Positions 37,721-46,755 of a stretch of 64,000 nucleotides of DNA are shown here, piece by piece; position 1 is the first letter of the stretch, and each line of letters starts with the position of its first letter. Location of the stretch: the NCBI RefSeq assembly GCF_900115165.1, contig NZ_FOVP01000004.1, forward strand, positions 62,001-126,000. The letters are read 5' to 3'. Both the position numbers and the translations under genes were made by a program. This DNA is from Roseovarius lutimaris. GTDB lineage: Bacteria > Pseudomonadota > Alphaproteobacteria > Rhodobacterales > Rhodobacteraceae. The notes under the pieces were generated by a model. It saw only the letters and a program-made list of their open reading frames with translations. It ran no database searches and was not told where the DNA came from.

Positions 37721-37861
37721 TCATTTCAATCGTCCTGGCAGTGTCAAACAGGGGTCACGCATACACTCAAGTGCGACGTCATAGCCGACGCCACCATCGT
37801 GATGCAGGCTAACCCATTTTGCCCCGCTTGCACAATTCAGCAGCACATTCAAAATCGGCCC
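37721..37861 (-). pseudogene. hutU: Remnant of urocanate hydratase (hutU) C-terminus
   Basis: The frame reads [20 protein letters not shown] then [14 protein letters not shown] and ends LTLPGRLK. The first part is the conserved NALLNxASGAxWVSLHHGGGVG of urocanate hydratase; the second is its C-terminal AGYDxALxxA-x-LPG. About 50 residues between GGGVG and AGYD are missing, and no upstream part is present. No other hut genes are in the window. This is a decayed fragment left by deletion. Confidence 0.65.
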
Positions 37862-37889
37862 TTGAGTCTGCCGCTCGCCCGGGATGCCT

Positions 37890-37992
37890 GCGGCGCGAGT
37901 ATTTTCGGAAAAGTGAAAGCCCATCTGCGCCTTTCATCTTTCCATGAATACTCCGGGGTGAATTGGCCAACGGCCAAGAGGGGCAGCGCCCC
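37890..37992. repeat. Dispersed intergenic repeat, copy 4 (inverted pair plus hairpins)
   Basis: GCGAGTATTTTCGGAAAAGT (37894-37914 area) is followed by an inverted copy, CTTTCATCTTTCCATGAATA then CTCCGGGG (37931-37958). Two further hairpins follow: TTGGCC/GGCCAA (37963-37977) and GGGGC/GCCCC (37980-37992). The layout resembles the soeA-soeB gap and copies 1 and 2. Between the hutU remnant and the SDR gene, the element sits where a deletion occurred. Confidence 0.5.
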
Positions 37993-38000
37993 ATGACCCG

Positions 38001-38855
38001 CTATCCACCCGCACGAAGCAGCGCCTCAAGACCCCTGCGATAGTCGGGATAGATCAGCTTGACGCCAAGCTCGTCCTTGATCCGATCATTGCTGACGCGT
38101 TTGGATTCCGCGTAAAAGCTGCGCGCCATCGGGCTCATCTCTGCCGTCTCGAAATCCACCTCGGGTGGAAGCGGAAGGCCCAGAAGCTTTGCGGCGTGGC
38201 CAATCACATCCTGCGGCGGCGCCGGGTCGTCGTCACACAGGTTGTAAATCGCGCCGGGATCGGGGCGCTTGATCGAGGCCTCAAGCACCTGTGCGATATC
38301 CTCGACGTGAATCCGGCTGAATACCTGCCCCGGTTTGATGATCCGCCGCGCGGTGCCCTGTCGCACCTTTTCAAACGGGCCGCGACCGGGGCCGTAGATA
38401 CCCGCAAGACGAAAGATATGGAGCGGCAAACCGGGCACGGAGCGCCAGTCACCCTCGGCGTCCACACGCATTTGCCCGCGCCGGGTAGAGGGCGTAAGCG
38501 GCGTTGCCTCATCCACCCATCCGCCCTGATGATCGCCGTAAACGCCGGTGGTCGAGAGATACCCGGCCCATTCAAGTCGCGGCGCCATATCCACGATCCG
38601 GTCGCGAAAACGGGTCAGTATCGGATCGCCACCCGCGTCCGGCCCCGCCGAGATCAACAGGTGACTTGCCGATTCAAAGGCCGTGCTCAGGTCGCCATCC
38701 GGCCACAGGACCGGTGTGATGCCCTCGCCCTCAAGGGCGGCAAACCTGGCCTCTTTGCGGGTGGTGCCGTAGATCGTCCAGCCCTGCGGCACAAGCCGCG
38801 CCGCAAGCGCGCGCGCCGAATAGCCGTGACCAAAGGAAAGAAGTGTTTTGTTCAT
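38001..38855 (-). CDS. NAD(P)-dependent epimerase/SDR family protein (YeeZ-like)
   Basis: A 284-residue extended short-chain dehydrogenase. The N-terminal SFGHGYSARALAARLV is the nucleotide-binding motif, with the glycine pattern GxGxxA altered to GHGYSA; the YLSTTGVYGDHQG segment replaces the usual active-site TTxxYG. The usual YxxxK catalytic pair is not obvious, which suggests a non-catalytic or altered role, as in YeeZ proteins. ATG 38855 is chosen because the longer frame has no support. Confidence 0.75.
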   Translation of the reverse strand: MNKTLLSFGHGYSARALAARLVPQGWTIYGTTRKEARFAALEGEGITPVLWPDGDLSTAFESASHLLISAGPDAGGDPILTRFRDRIVDMAPRLEWAGYLSTTGVYGDHQGGWVDEATPLTPSTRRGQMRVDAEGDWRSVPGLPLHIFRLAGIYGPGRGPFEKVRQGTARRIIKPGQVFSRIHVEDIAQVLEASIKRPDPGAIYNLCDDDPAPPQDVIGHAAKLLGLPLPPEVDFETAEMSPMARSFYAESKRVSNDRIKDELGVKLIYPDYRRGLEALLRAGG

Positions 38856-38986
38856 CCTGCTTACATGGCGCGAGACAATGGGCTTGGCAAGGTGGCAGGG
38901 TTTTGCCGGTGACATTTTCAGCCTCTGGCGCCCTCTGCCAAAACGGTGTCAGACTGGTGCGGTTGTGATCCTACATCGGAGACCCC

Positions 38987-39463
38987 ATGCATCGTTGTTC
39001 CCGCCGTCTGGCGCTTGCGCTTTTTGCCTCTTTTGCCGTTACCGGCTGTTCCGGCCAAAAGGGGGCAGGCCCCGTTGCGTCCGAGCCGCCGCTTTATCCC
39101 AATGAGACCCCGGAGCTGCGCCGGTTGATCAACAAATACGCCGATCTCTACGAGGTGCCGCGGTCGCTTGTGCATCGTCTAGCGATCCGTGAAAGCACCC
39201 ACCGGCCCGGCGCACGCAACGGGCCCTATTACGGGCTTTTGCAGATCCTGCCACAAACCGCGCGCACCATGGGTTTTCGTGGCGCGCCAAACGATCTTCT
39301 GGATGCGGAAACCAACCTGAAATACGGCGTGAAATATCTGCGCGGCGCCTATATCGTGGCCGATGGCGATCCGGACGATGCAATCATGTGGTATGCGCGT
39401 GGCTATTATTACGAGGCCAAGCGCAAGGGTCTTTTGGTGCAAACCGGTCTGCGCGCGGGCTAG
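38987..39463 (+). CDS. Lytic transglycosylase, lipoprotein (SLT domain)
   Basis: A 158-residue cell-wall lytic enzyme of the soluble lytic transglycosylase family, cutting peptidoglycan glycan strands. The lipobox VTGC puts Cys21 as the lipid anchor. The catalytic Glu is Glu69 in AIRESTHRPGA, followed by the GLLQI motif and NLKYGVKYLRG. It is compact because it holds only the SLT domain. Confidence 0.88.
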   Translation: MHRCSRRLALALFASFAVTGCSGQKGAGPVASEPPLYPNETPELRRLINKYADLYEVPRSLVHRLAIRESTHRPGARNGPYYGLLQILPQTARTMGFRGAPNDLLDAETNLKYGVKYLRGAYIVADGDPDDAIMWYARGYYYEAKRKGLLVQTGLRAG

Positions 39464-39467
39464 CGGA

Positions 39468-40223
39468 TCAGGCGGCGTAATCCGATCCTTCAGTGTCGAG
39501 GATCGCCTTGAGTTCATCAAGGTGGCGCTCGGCCTGACCGGGATATTCCTCAAGCTCCTGCGCGGTTTTCTCGGCAATGTCATCCGGCAGCACCCGAAGC
39601 TTTTGCCCGGTCTGGAGCGCGCGGATATAGGTCTCGGCGGCGCGTTCGAAATAATACAGGCGGTTAAAGGTGTCGGCCACGCTATCGCCGATGATCATCA
39701 CGCCATGATTGCCCATGATCATGACCTTTTTCCTCGGGTCGGTCAAAAGACCGGCACAGCGCTCGCCCTCATCCTCGAACGCGAGGCCACCATAGCCATC
39801 GTCAATCACGTAGCGGTTGAAGAAGGTGGCACAGTTCTGATCAATCGGCGGCAGGCGGCTATCGGCAAGGCTGGCAAGCACCGTGGCATGGATCGAATGC
39901 ACATGCATGGCACAGCGCGCGTGGGCGCAATGGCGATGCAACCCGCCATGCAGGCCCCAGGCGGTCGGATCGGGCGCATTCGGGCCGGTCAGCGTTTCGG
40001 GATCATTGGCATCGACGACAATAAGATCGCTGGCCTTGATCCGGGCGAAATGCATCTGGTTGGGGTTCATCAGAAACCGCGTGCCAACCTCGTTGATCGA
40101 CAGGCTGAAATGATTGGCAACCGCCTCGTGCAGGTTAAGCCGCGCGGTCCAGCGAAAGGCGGCGGCCAGATCGACGCGCTCTTGCCAGTGGTCCATGTTG
40201 GGGCGGATGTCGGTGACGCTCAT
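39468..40223 (-). CDS. Class II aldolase/adducin family protein
   Basis: A 251-residue zinc-dependent aldolase-like protein. Metal-binding histidines are in ARCAMHVHSIHATVLA, with a further His in GNHGVMIIG. GGAG before ATG 40223 decides the start. Substrate unknown; adducin-type proteins include fuculose-phosphate aldolase and non-catalytic members. It overlaps the VOC gene by 4 bases. Confidence 0.85.
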   Translation of the reverse strand: MSVTDIRPNMDHWQERVDLAAAFRWTARLNLHEAVANHFSLSINEVGTRFLMNPNQMHFARIKASDLIVVDANDPETLTGPNAPDPTAWGLHGGLHRHCAHARCAMHVHSIHATVLASLADSRLPPIDQNCATFFNRYVIDDGYGGLAFEDEGERCAGLLTDPRKKVMIMGNHGVMIIGDSVADTFNRLYYFERAAETYIRALQTGQKLRVLPDDIAEKTAQELEEYPGQAERHLDELKAILDTEGSDYAA

Positions 40224-40687
40224 GAGGGTTCTCCATTTCGAAATTGCGGCAGCGGCAGCGACGCCACCCATGCATAGCCATTGTCACACAGAATAAAGCA
40301 TTCGCGCAGACCATGGGGTTTATCAGCAGGCTCTTGCAGTACATAGGCCCCACGTGCCTTTGCCCGTTCGGTCGCCGCGTCAGGATCGGTGTGGTAAAGG
40401 CGAAATTCGGCCCCTGCTCCGCGTGGCGGGGTCTCGGGCAAGTGACCCAAAAGCGGGTTTTGCGAATAGGTGTGATCGCCGTGCAGCTGCATGATGTGGC
40501 CATGGTAGGTCATGATCGCGAAATCCGCGCTGACGCGATGCCCTTCCATCTGAAAGATATCCTCAAGGAAAGCCACCTGCGCGGGAACATCGCGCACCAG
40601 AATGTTCAGGCCGATGCCGGTGAGGGCCGCCCCGAATTCATCTGCGCTGACCGTTTCCAGATCCATGTCAGGCCCCGCCTTTGCCAT
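40220..40687 (-). CDS. VOC (glyoxalase/bleomycin-resistance) family protein
   Basis: A 155-residue vicinal-oxygen-chelate protein. It has two beta-alpha-beta-beta-beta units; GIGLNILVRDVPAQVAFLE and FRLYHTDPDAATERA are typical. Start uncertain: ATG 40687 or 40666. Its stop overlaps the class II aldolase start (ATGA), so the two are coupled and may share a pathway. Confidence 0.8.
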   Translation of the reverse strand: MAKAGPDMDLETVSADEFGAALTGIGLNILVRDVPAQVAFLEDIFQMEGHRVSADFAIMTYHGHIMQLHGDHTYSQNPLLGHLPETPPRGAGAEFRLYHTDPDAATERAKARGAYVLQEPADKPHGLRECFILCDNGYAWVASLPLPQFRNGEPS

Positions 40688-40766
40688 TCTGCCAGAGCTC
40701 AGCTTGATAAGGCCAGCGAGCCGTGTCAACGTGTGACATGAAAGTTGACCATACCAAGGACACTCC

Positions 40767-42251
40767 GTGACGCTAAACCATCAGACCACCGGCGTCACCT
40801 CGCCCGACCTGCCCGGCCCCGAGGAGTTCAGCGACGCGAAGGCGGCGGTGGATCGCCTTGTCGTGCTCTATCAGACGGCGACCAAGTTTCTCTGTCATGA
40901 ATTTGCCAAGGCGCTTGGCGGCGATATTCCAACGGGGCGCATTCGCGCATTTTATCCCGAGATCGGGCTTACGACCGCGACATTCACCAAGATCGACAGC
41001 CGCCTCAGCTTTGGCCATGTCTCCAAGCCCGGCACCTATGCCACGACGATCACCCGGCCCGACCTGTTTCGCAACTATCTCGAACAGCAAATCGCGCTGT
41101 TGATCGAGAACCATGGCGTTCCGGTATGTATCGCGGTGTCGGACACACCGATGCCGGTGCATTTTGCCGTCGCCAATGATGCAAGCATCACCGTGCCGCA
41201 GGAAGGCGCCGCCGAATTCACCCTGCGCGACATGTTCGACGTGCCCGATCTATCGACCACGAACGATCACATCGTCAACGGCACCCATGAAACCCCGCCG
41301 GGTGGCGCCGCCCCGCTTGCGCCCTTCACGGCGCAGCGGGTGGATTATTCGCTGGCGCGGCTGGCGCATTATACTGCCACCGACCCCGAGCATTTTCAGA
41401 ATTACGTGCTGTTCACCAATTATCAGTTCTATGTTTCGGAATTCGAGACCTACGGGCGCAAGATGCTGGCCGATCCCGCGAGCGGGTATTGCGCCTTTGT
41501 CAGCACCGGCAATGCCGAAATCACCACACCCGACGGGGTGTTGCCAAGCCCTGAGCGGCTGCCGCAGATGCCGACCTATCACCTCAAGCGCGCCGACGGG
41601 TCGGGGATCACCCTGGTCAATATCGGGGTGGGGCCATCCAATGCCAAGACCGCCACCGATCATGTGGCGGTGCTGCGCCCGCATGCCTGGGTGATGGTCG
41701 GTCATTGTGCGGGCCTGCGGAACTCGCAATCGCTTGGCGATTTCGTTCTGGCGCATGCTTATCTGCGCGAAGACCGGGTGCTTGACCCCGACCTGCCGGC
41801 CTGGGTGCCGATCCCGGCGCTGGCTGAAATCCAGATCGCCCTTGAAACCGCCGTCGCGCAAGAGACCGAGCTTGAGGGGTTCGACCTCAAACGCGTGATG
41901 CGCACGGGTACGGTGGCAAGCGTCGACAATCGCAATTGGGAATTGCGCGACCAATCCGGCCCGGTACAGCGCCTGTCTCAATCGCGTGCCATCGCGCTGG
42001 ACATGGAAAGCGCCACCATCGCCGCCAACGGGTTTCGCTTTCGTGTGCCCTATGGCACCCTGCTTTGCGTCAGCGACAAACCCCTACAGGGCGAGCTGAA
42101 ACTGCCCGGTATGGCCAGCGCATTCTATCAGTCACAGGTCTCGCGCCACCTGATGATCGGGATTCGCGCCATGGAATCCCTGCGCAAAATGCCCCTCGAA
42201 CGCATCCATAGCCGCAAATTACGCAGCTTTGAGGAAACAGCCTTCCTTTGA
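40767..42251 (+). CDS. amn: AMP nucleosidase
   Basis: Cleaves AMP to adenine and ribose 5-phosphate. The 494-residue protein has the N-terminal regulatory domain (about residues 1-190) and the C-terminal phosphorylase-like domain, with GVGPSNAKTATDHVAVLRPHAWVMVGHCAGLR and ALDMESATIAANGFRFRVPYG, the nucleoside-phosphorylase-type motifs. It ends 130 bases before the HU gene. Adenine released here could be deaminated by Ade (6784-8478). Confidence 0.94.
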   Translation: MTLNHQTTGVTSPDLPGPEEFSDAKAAVDRLVVLYQTATKFLCHEFAKALGGDIPTGRIRAFYPEIGLTTATFTKIDSRLSFGHVSKPGTYATTITRPDLFRNYLEQQIALLIENHGVPVCIAVSDTPMPVHFAVANDASITVPQEGAAEFTLRDMFDVPDLSTTNDHIVNGTHETPPGGAAPLAPFTAQRVDYSLARLAHYTATDPEHFQNYVLFTNYQFYVSEFETYGRKMLADPASGYCAFVSTGNAEITTPDGVLPSPERLPQMPTYHLKRADGSGITLVNIGVGPSNAKTATDHVAVLRPHAWVMVGHCAGLRNSQSLGDFVLAHAYLREDRVLDPDLPAWVPIPALAEIQIALETAVAQETELEGFDLKRVMRTGTVASVDNRNWELRDQSGPVQRLSQSRAIALDMESATIAANGFRFRVPYGTLLCVSDKPLQGELKLPGMASAFYQSQVSRHLMIGIRAMESLRKMPLERIHSRKLRSFEETAFL

Positions 42252-42253
42252 CC

Positions 42254-42280
42254 TAGCGTAAATTGGCACAAAATACGCTA
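42254..42280. terminator. Inverted repeat after amn
   Basis: TAGCGTA (42254-42260) and TACGCTA (42274-42280) are a perfect 7-bp dyad starting two bases after the amn stop, followed by AAAAGCC. It could be a weak terminator for amn or an operator in the HU promoter region. No run of T follows on the plus strand. Confidence 0.35.
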
Positions 42281-42307
42281 AAAAGCCTTGCTTTTGCCCA
42301 CCAGTCA

Positions 42308-42336
42308 TTGTGTTTGATCACATCATAGCGTTAAAT
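42308..42336 (+). promoter_or_regulatory. Candidate promoter of the HU gene
   Basis: TTGTGT (42308-42313), 17 bases, then TTAAAT (42331-42336) is the best sigma-70-like pair in this gap, 47 bases before the ATG. Judged by eye. Confidence 0.35.
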
Positions 42337-42382
42337 CACGCGCATGAGGCCCATAGGTAGGGCAGTTGAAGGAGACCATAAA

Positions 42383-42670
42383 ATGGCAAAACCCATGACC
42401 AAAACCCAACTCGTCGCTGCTCTGGCCGATGAAATGGGAAGTGACAAGAAATCCGCCAGCAACGCTCTTGATGCGGTGATCGCGATCATTACCAAAGAAG
42501 TATCCGCAGGCGGTGCCGTAACCCTTCCGGGCGTTGGCAAGATCTATTGCCGCGAGCGTCCCGAACGTATGGTGCGTAACCCCGCCACTGGCGAGCAAAT
42601 GAAAAAAGAGGCCGACAAGGTGGTGAAAATGACCATCGCCAAAGCGCTGAAAGATAGCGTGAACGGCTAA
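42383..42670 (+). CDS. HU-family DNA-binding protein
   Basis: A 95-residue nucleoid protein of the HU/IHF family that bends DNA. TLPGVGKIYCRERPERMVRNPATGE is the DNA-binding arm region with its conserved RNPxTG; Cys residues are rare in HU, and one is present here in KIYCRE. AAGGAG lies 8 bases before ATG 42383. A terminator follows. Confidence 0.93.
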   Translation: MAKPMTKTQLVAALADEMGSDKKSASNALDAVIAIITKEVSAGGAVTLPGVGKIYCRERPERMVRNPATGEQMKKEADKVVKMTIAKALKDSVNG

Positions 42671-42700
42671 AGCCAGCTTGCACTTGGTAGAAGTTTCGTA

Positions 42701-42731
42701 AAAGGGTCGCCTTGGGGCGGCCCTTTTCATT
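42701..42731 (+). terminator. Intrinsic terminator after the HU gene
   Basis: AAAGGGTCGCC pairs with GGCGGCCCTTT around a short TTGG loop; one position is G-T. The T-run TTTTCATTT follows. Clear intrinsic terminator. Confidence 0.75.
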
Positions 42732-42745
42732 TACGGAGTAAACCG

Positions 42746-43615
42746 ATGGATATTCGTGCGATCGTCATGGGGCTTGCCTTTGCTCTTATGTGGTCAAGTG
42801 CGTTTACCTCGGCGCGCATCATCGTGGCCGCCGCGCCACCGCTGAGCGCACTTGGCCTGCGGTTTCTGATTTCCGGCGTAATCGGGATCACTATTGCCCT
42901 GATCCTTGGCCAGACCTGGCGCCTGACGCGGGGACAATGGCGCGCGACAATCATTTTCGGCGTCTGTCAGAATGCGCTTTATCTTGGGCTTAACTTTGTG
43001 GCCATGCAAACCATCGAGGCATCGCTGGCCGCGATCATCGCCTCGACCGTGCCGCTATTGGTTGGCGTGATCAGCTGGGCGTTTTTGGGTGAGCGGCTTG
43101 GCAAGGTCGGGATCTTCGGGCTTTTTGCCGGGCTTGGCGGGGTGGTGATCATCATGGGTGCGCGGCTTCAGGGGGGGATGGACCTTTACGGTGTCGGCCT
43201 CTGTGTGATTGCGGTCTTTGCGCTTGCCTTTGCCACCCTGTCGGTGCGCGGCGCGGCCTCGGGCGGCAATTTCCTGATGGTGGTCGGGCTTCAGATGATT
43301 GTCGGCTCGGTTCTTGTGGGCACGGTTGGCCTTGCGACCGAGCCGCTCCTGATCGACTGGAGTTGGCAGCTTGTCGCCGCCTTTGCCTATACCACGCTTA
43401 TTCCCGGCCTTGCCGCCACGCTTGTGTGGTTCCTGCTGGTCGAGCGGATCGGTGCAACGCGGGCGGCGACGTTCCACTTTCTCAACCCGTTTTTCGGCGT
43501 GGCCATCGCCGCCATGCTGCTGGGCGAGGCGCTGCGGCTTGGCGATCTGATCGGCGTGCTGGTGATCATGGGCGGCATTCTGGCGGTGCAGCTTTCGCGC
43601 CAAGGCCGGATCTAG
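42746..43615 (+). CDS. EamA-family (DMT) membrane transporter
   Basis: A 289-residue transporter of the drug/metabolite superfamily with ten hydrophobic segments and two EamA repeats. RFLISGVIGITIALI and FHFLNPFFGVAIAAMLLGEALRLGD are the typical repeat ends. Probable amino-acid or metabolite exporter; substrate unknown. It faces aroC with a double terminator between. Confidence 0.86.
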   Translation: MDIRAIVMGLAFALMWSSAFTSARIIVAAAPPLSALGLRFLISGVIGITIALILGQTWRLTRGQWRATIIFGVCQNALYLGLNFVAMQTIEASLAAIIASTVPLLVGVISWAFLGERLGKVGIFGLFAGLGGVVIIMGARLQGGMDLYGVGLCVIAVFALAFATLSVRGAASGGNFLMVVGLQMIVGSVLVGTVGLATEPLLIDWSWQLVAAFAYTTLIPGLAATLVWFLLVERIGATRAATFHFLNPFFGVAIAAMLLGEALRLGDLIGVLVIMGGILAVQLSRQGRI

Positions 43616-43621
43616 GCACCC

Positions 43622-43669
43622 GGAATTTTCAAAAAATTCCGGATCGTTTTCTTTAAAAGAAAACGATCC
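43622..43669. terminator. Two adjacent perfect hairpins between convergent genes
   Basis: First hairpin: GGAATTTT (43622-43629) with AAAATTCC (43633-43640). Second: GGATCGTTTTCTT (43641-43653) with AAGAAAACGATCC (43657-43669). They abut, are both symmetric and can end transcription from both sides. The last base is also the last base of the aroC stop codon. Confidence 0.7.
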
Positions 43670-44772
43670 TAACCAATCTGACCGCGTGGGCCGTCGCCGA
43701 CCTGACCACGGTGCAAGAGCAGGTGATCGAGGATCACGCAAGCCATCATCGCCTCGGCCACGGGAACGGCGCGGATGCCGACGCAAGGATCATGCCGCCC
43801 TTTGGTCACCACCTCGATCGGGGTGCCGTCAATCCGGATCGAGCGGCGCGGACTCAGGATCGACGAGGTTGGCTTGACCGCGAAGCGCACAACCACCTCT
43901 TGCCCCGTAGAGATGCCGCCAAGGATACCACCGGCGTGATTTGATCCGTATTCCGGCCCGGCCTCACCCATGAAAATCTCATCGGCATTGTCGGTTCCGG
44001 TCAGGCGCGCGGCGGCCATGCCTTCGCCGATCTCGACGCCCTTGACGGCATTGATCGACATCATCGCGGCGGCCAGATCGGTATCAAGCTTGCCATAAAC
44101 CGGCGCACCTAGCCCGGCGGGAACGCCGCGCGCGACCACCTCGACCACGGCACCAACCGAGTTGTGATCCTTGCGCAGCTTTTGCAGGTAAGCCTCCCAT
44201 TCGGGGGCGGCTGCGGCATCGGGAATCCAGAAATCATTGCCCTCAATCGCATCCCAGTCAAAGCGGGTGCGGTCGATTTCCATCTCGCCCATGGCGACCA
44301 TATAGCCCTTGATCTCAACCCCGGGCACAAGCGCCGCAAGGGCGGCGCGTGCCACGCCACCGGCGGCGACGCGGGCGGCGGTTTCACGCGCCGAGCTACG
44401 CCCGCCGCCACGCGGATCGCGCAGGCCGTATTTCTGGTGATAGGTGATATCGGCGTGGCCGGGGCGGAAGGTCTGGGCGATATCGCCGTAATCCTTTGAC
44501 CGCTGATCGGTGTTCTCGATCATCAGCTGGATCGGCGTGCCGGTGCTCTGACCCTCATAGATGCCCGACAGAATGCGCACCGCGTCGGGCTCATTGCGCT
44601 GTGTGGTATTCTTGTTCTGGCCGGGGCGCCGCTTGTCGAGCCAGTGCTGTAACATCGCCTCATCCAGCGCAATTCCCGGAGGGCAACCATCCACCGTTGC
44701 GCCAAGGGCAGGCCCATGGCTCTCGCCCCAGGTGGTGAAACGAAACAGGTGACCGAATGTATTCAGGCTCAT
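43669..44772 (-). CDS. aroC: Chorismate synthase
   Basis: Makes chorismate from EPSP, last step of the shikimate pathway; needs reduced FMN. The 367-residue protein contains the family segments [32 protein letters not shown], and [18 protein letters not shown] before ATG 44772 sets the start. Unlinked to aroA (12821-14167). Confidence 0.96.
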   Translation of the reverse strand: MSLNTFGHLFRFTTWGESHGPALGATVDGCPPGIALDEAMLQHWLDKRRPGQNKNTTQRNEPDAVRILSGIYEGQSTGTPIQLMIENTDQRSKDYGDIAQTFRPGHADITYHQKYGLRDPRGGGRSSARETAARVAAGGVARAALAALVPGVEIKGYMVAMGEMEIDRTRFDWDAIEGNDFWIPDAAAAPEWEAYLQKLRKDHNSVGAVVEVVARGVPAGLGAPVYGKLDTDLAAAMMSINAVKGVEIGEGMAAARLTGTDNADEIFMGEAGPEYGSNHAGGILGGISTGQEVVVRFAVKPTSSILSPRRSIRIDGTPIEVVTKGRHDPCVGIRAVPVAEAMMACVILDHLLLHRGQVGDGPRGQIG

Positions 44773-45038
44773 GGGCGTGCTCCTTATAGATGCCCATCTA
44801 GCCCTGCGCAGGGCTCGCCTCAAGCTATTTTGGCGGGCATTTGTCGCAAACAGGCTATCGGGACGGGGGATTCCGGATAGTCTTTGTAAAGGGCCGCGCC
44901 CGACCTTGCCGTAAAATCAGGGGTGCCGGGCCGGTCAAAAACTAATGCGCCGGTCGAACGACATGCTAAACTTGCACCTGGAATCGTCAAAAAGCGACAG
45001 CCACACCGGCACCAAAAAAAACCCACTCGGAGGAAGTC

Positions 45039-46682
45039 ATGACACATACCCCCCCACAGGTCACCCTGCGCCCGATCGTTAGGAAGATGGCCAAAGACAC
45101 CCGTGCCGGCAAGATGAGCCGCCGCGAGTTCATCGCTCTGGCCTCGACTTTTGGCGCGACATCTGCCGCCGCCTATGGTCTTTTGGGGCTAGCCGTCCCG
45201 ACCGCCGCGCATGCCGAAGAAGGCAAAAAGGGGGGCGTGTTGCGTGTCGCCTCGCGGGTTCTGGAAATCACCGATCCACGCAAGTATTCTTGGACCGAAC
45301 CGGGCAATATCGCCCGTCAGGTCTGCGAGCCACTGGTACGCTGGGACGTCGATTACAGTTTCAAGCCGATGCTGCTTGAAGGCTGGGACGTGAGCGACGA
45401 TTCCAAGACCTACACGCTGCATGTGCGCAAGGGTGTGACCTGGAACAACGGTGACACCTTTGACGCCGATGACGTGATCCACAACCTGAACCGCTGGTGC
45501 GACAAGGCGGTCGAGGGCAATTCGATGGCCTCGCGGATGGCGACGTTGATTGACGACGAAACCAGCAAGGCGATTGACGGCGCGATTGAACGGGTTGACG
45601 ATTATACGGTTCGCCTGAACCTGCCGCGCCCCGATATCACGCTGATTGCGGGCATGTCGGATTATCCGGCGCTTATCGTACACCGCAGCTTTGGCGATGA
45701 CAGTGATCTTGCCGCGACCCCGATTGGCACCGGCCCGTTCGAGCTTGTCTCGCTGGAAATCGGCAACTCGGCCGAGGTGAAGCGGCGCGAAAACGGCACG
45801 TGGTGGGGGGGCGATGTGTATCTTGACGGTGTGCGCTTTATCGACTTTGGCACCGATAACGCGGCGATCGTGGCGGCCTTTGACGGCGGTGAAGTGGATA
45901 TGAACGACGAATCCACCGCCGATTTCGTCGAAACCTATGATGCGCTTGGTCTCGTCAAAAAGTCCAAACCGACCGCCAACACCATCGTGGCCCGGATGCG
46001 CGCCGACTCGGCCCCGTTTGACAGCAAAGAGCTGCGCAATGCGGTCCAGCTTGCGGTGGATAACGAGATTGCCCTGCAACTTGGCATCAACGGCCTTGGC
46101 GCGGCCGCGGAAAACCACCATGTCGCGCCGTTCCACCCGGAATATGCCGAACTGCCGCTGATCAAGGCCGACCCGGCGAAAGCCATCGAAATGGCCCGCG
46201 CCGCCGGGCATGGCGACACCGAGATCGAGCTTATCTCGATTGATGGCGACTGGCGCACGGTGACGTCGGATGCGATTGGCGCACAGCTTCGCGAGGCCGG
46301 GTTCAACGTCAAGCGCACGGTCATTCCGGGCTCTTCCTTCTGGAACGACTGGACCAAGTACCCGTTTTCAACCACCAATTGGGGGCCGCGCCCGCTTGGG
46401 GTTCAGGTTTTGTCGCTGGCCTATAAATCGGGCGAAGCATGGAATGAATCGGGGCACTCGAACCCAGAATTCGATGCCCTTCTGGACGAGGCGGTCGGTA
46501 TTTTCGATGCGGATAAACGGCGCGCCTATTCCGCCAAGCTTCAGAAAATGCTGCAAGACAGCGGCGCGATCATTCAGCCCTTCTGGCGCGATCAGGCCAA
46601 GCATCACACCGAGGCCGTCAAGAACAGCGAAGTGCATCAGTTCCGCGAGATGCATCTGGAAAAGGTCTGGCTTGACGCCTGA
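45039..46682 (+). CDS. Tat-exported peptide-type ABC substrate-binding protein (orphan)
   Basis: A 547-residue family 5 solute-binding protein (DppA/OppA-like). [10 protein letters not shown] at 27-36, with Arg28 and Arg29, is a Tat motif, unusual for this family. The body carries the usual [22 protein letters not shown] segment. No permease or ATPase genes lie next to it, so it works with a transporter encoded elsewhere or alone as a receptor. A strong terminator follows. Confidence 0.87.
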   Translation: MTHTPPQVTLRPIVRKMAKDTRAGKMSRREFIALASTFGATSAAAYGLLGLAVPTAAHAEEGKKGGVLRVASRVLEITDPRKYSWTEPGNIARQVCEPLVRWDVDYSFKPMLLEGWDVSDDSKTYTLHVRKGVTWNNGDTFDADDVIHNLNRWCDKAVEGNSMASRMATLIDDETSKAIDGAIERVDDYTVRLNLPRPDITLIAGMSDYPALIVHRSFGDDSDLAATPIGTGPFELVSLEIGNSAEVKRRENGTWWGGDVYLDGVRFIDFGTDNAAIVAAFDGGEVDMNDESTADFVETYDALGLVKKSKPTANTIVARMRADSAPFDSKELRNAVQLAVDNEIALQLGINGLGAAAENHHVAPFHPEYAELPLIKADPAKAIEMARAAGHGDTEIELISIDGDWRTVTSDAIGAQLREAGFNVKRTVIPGSSFWNDWTKYPFSTTNWGPRPLGVQVLSLAYKSGEAWNESGHSNPEFDALLDEAVGIFDADKRRAYSAKLQKMLQDSGAIIQPFWRDQAKHHTEAVKNSEVHQFREMHLEKVWLDA

Positions 46683-46703
46683 TCGTCGCCCGATGTGATA
46701 GAT

Positions 46704-46738
46704 ATGAAAGGCGGCGCTTTGGCGCCGCCTTTTTCATG
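46704..46738 (+). terminator. Intrinsic terminator after the orphan binding protein
   Basis: AAAGGCGGCGC (46707-46717) pairs perfectly with GCGCCGCCTTT (46722-46732) around a TTTG loop, followed by a T-run. Strong intrinsic terminator; also symmetric enough to act on the convergent Sco gene transcript. Confidence 0.85.
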
Positions 46739-46755
46739 GCCCGCCGCGCGGTGCT

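Noticed and set aside
42314..42325. FNR-like TTGATCACATCA upstream of the HU gene
   Set aside because: The half sites are three bases apart instead of four, and the second half is incomplete.
44820..45047. A 75-codon minus-strand ORF before the orphan binding protein
   Set aside because: Cys/Arg-rich, overlaps the binding-protein start and ribosome site; no sign of coding.
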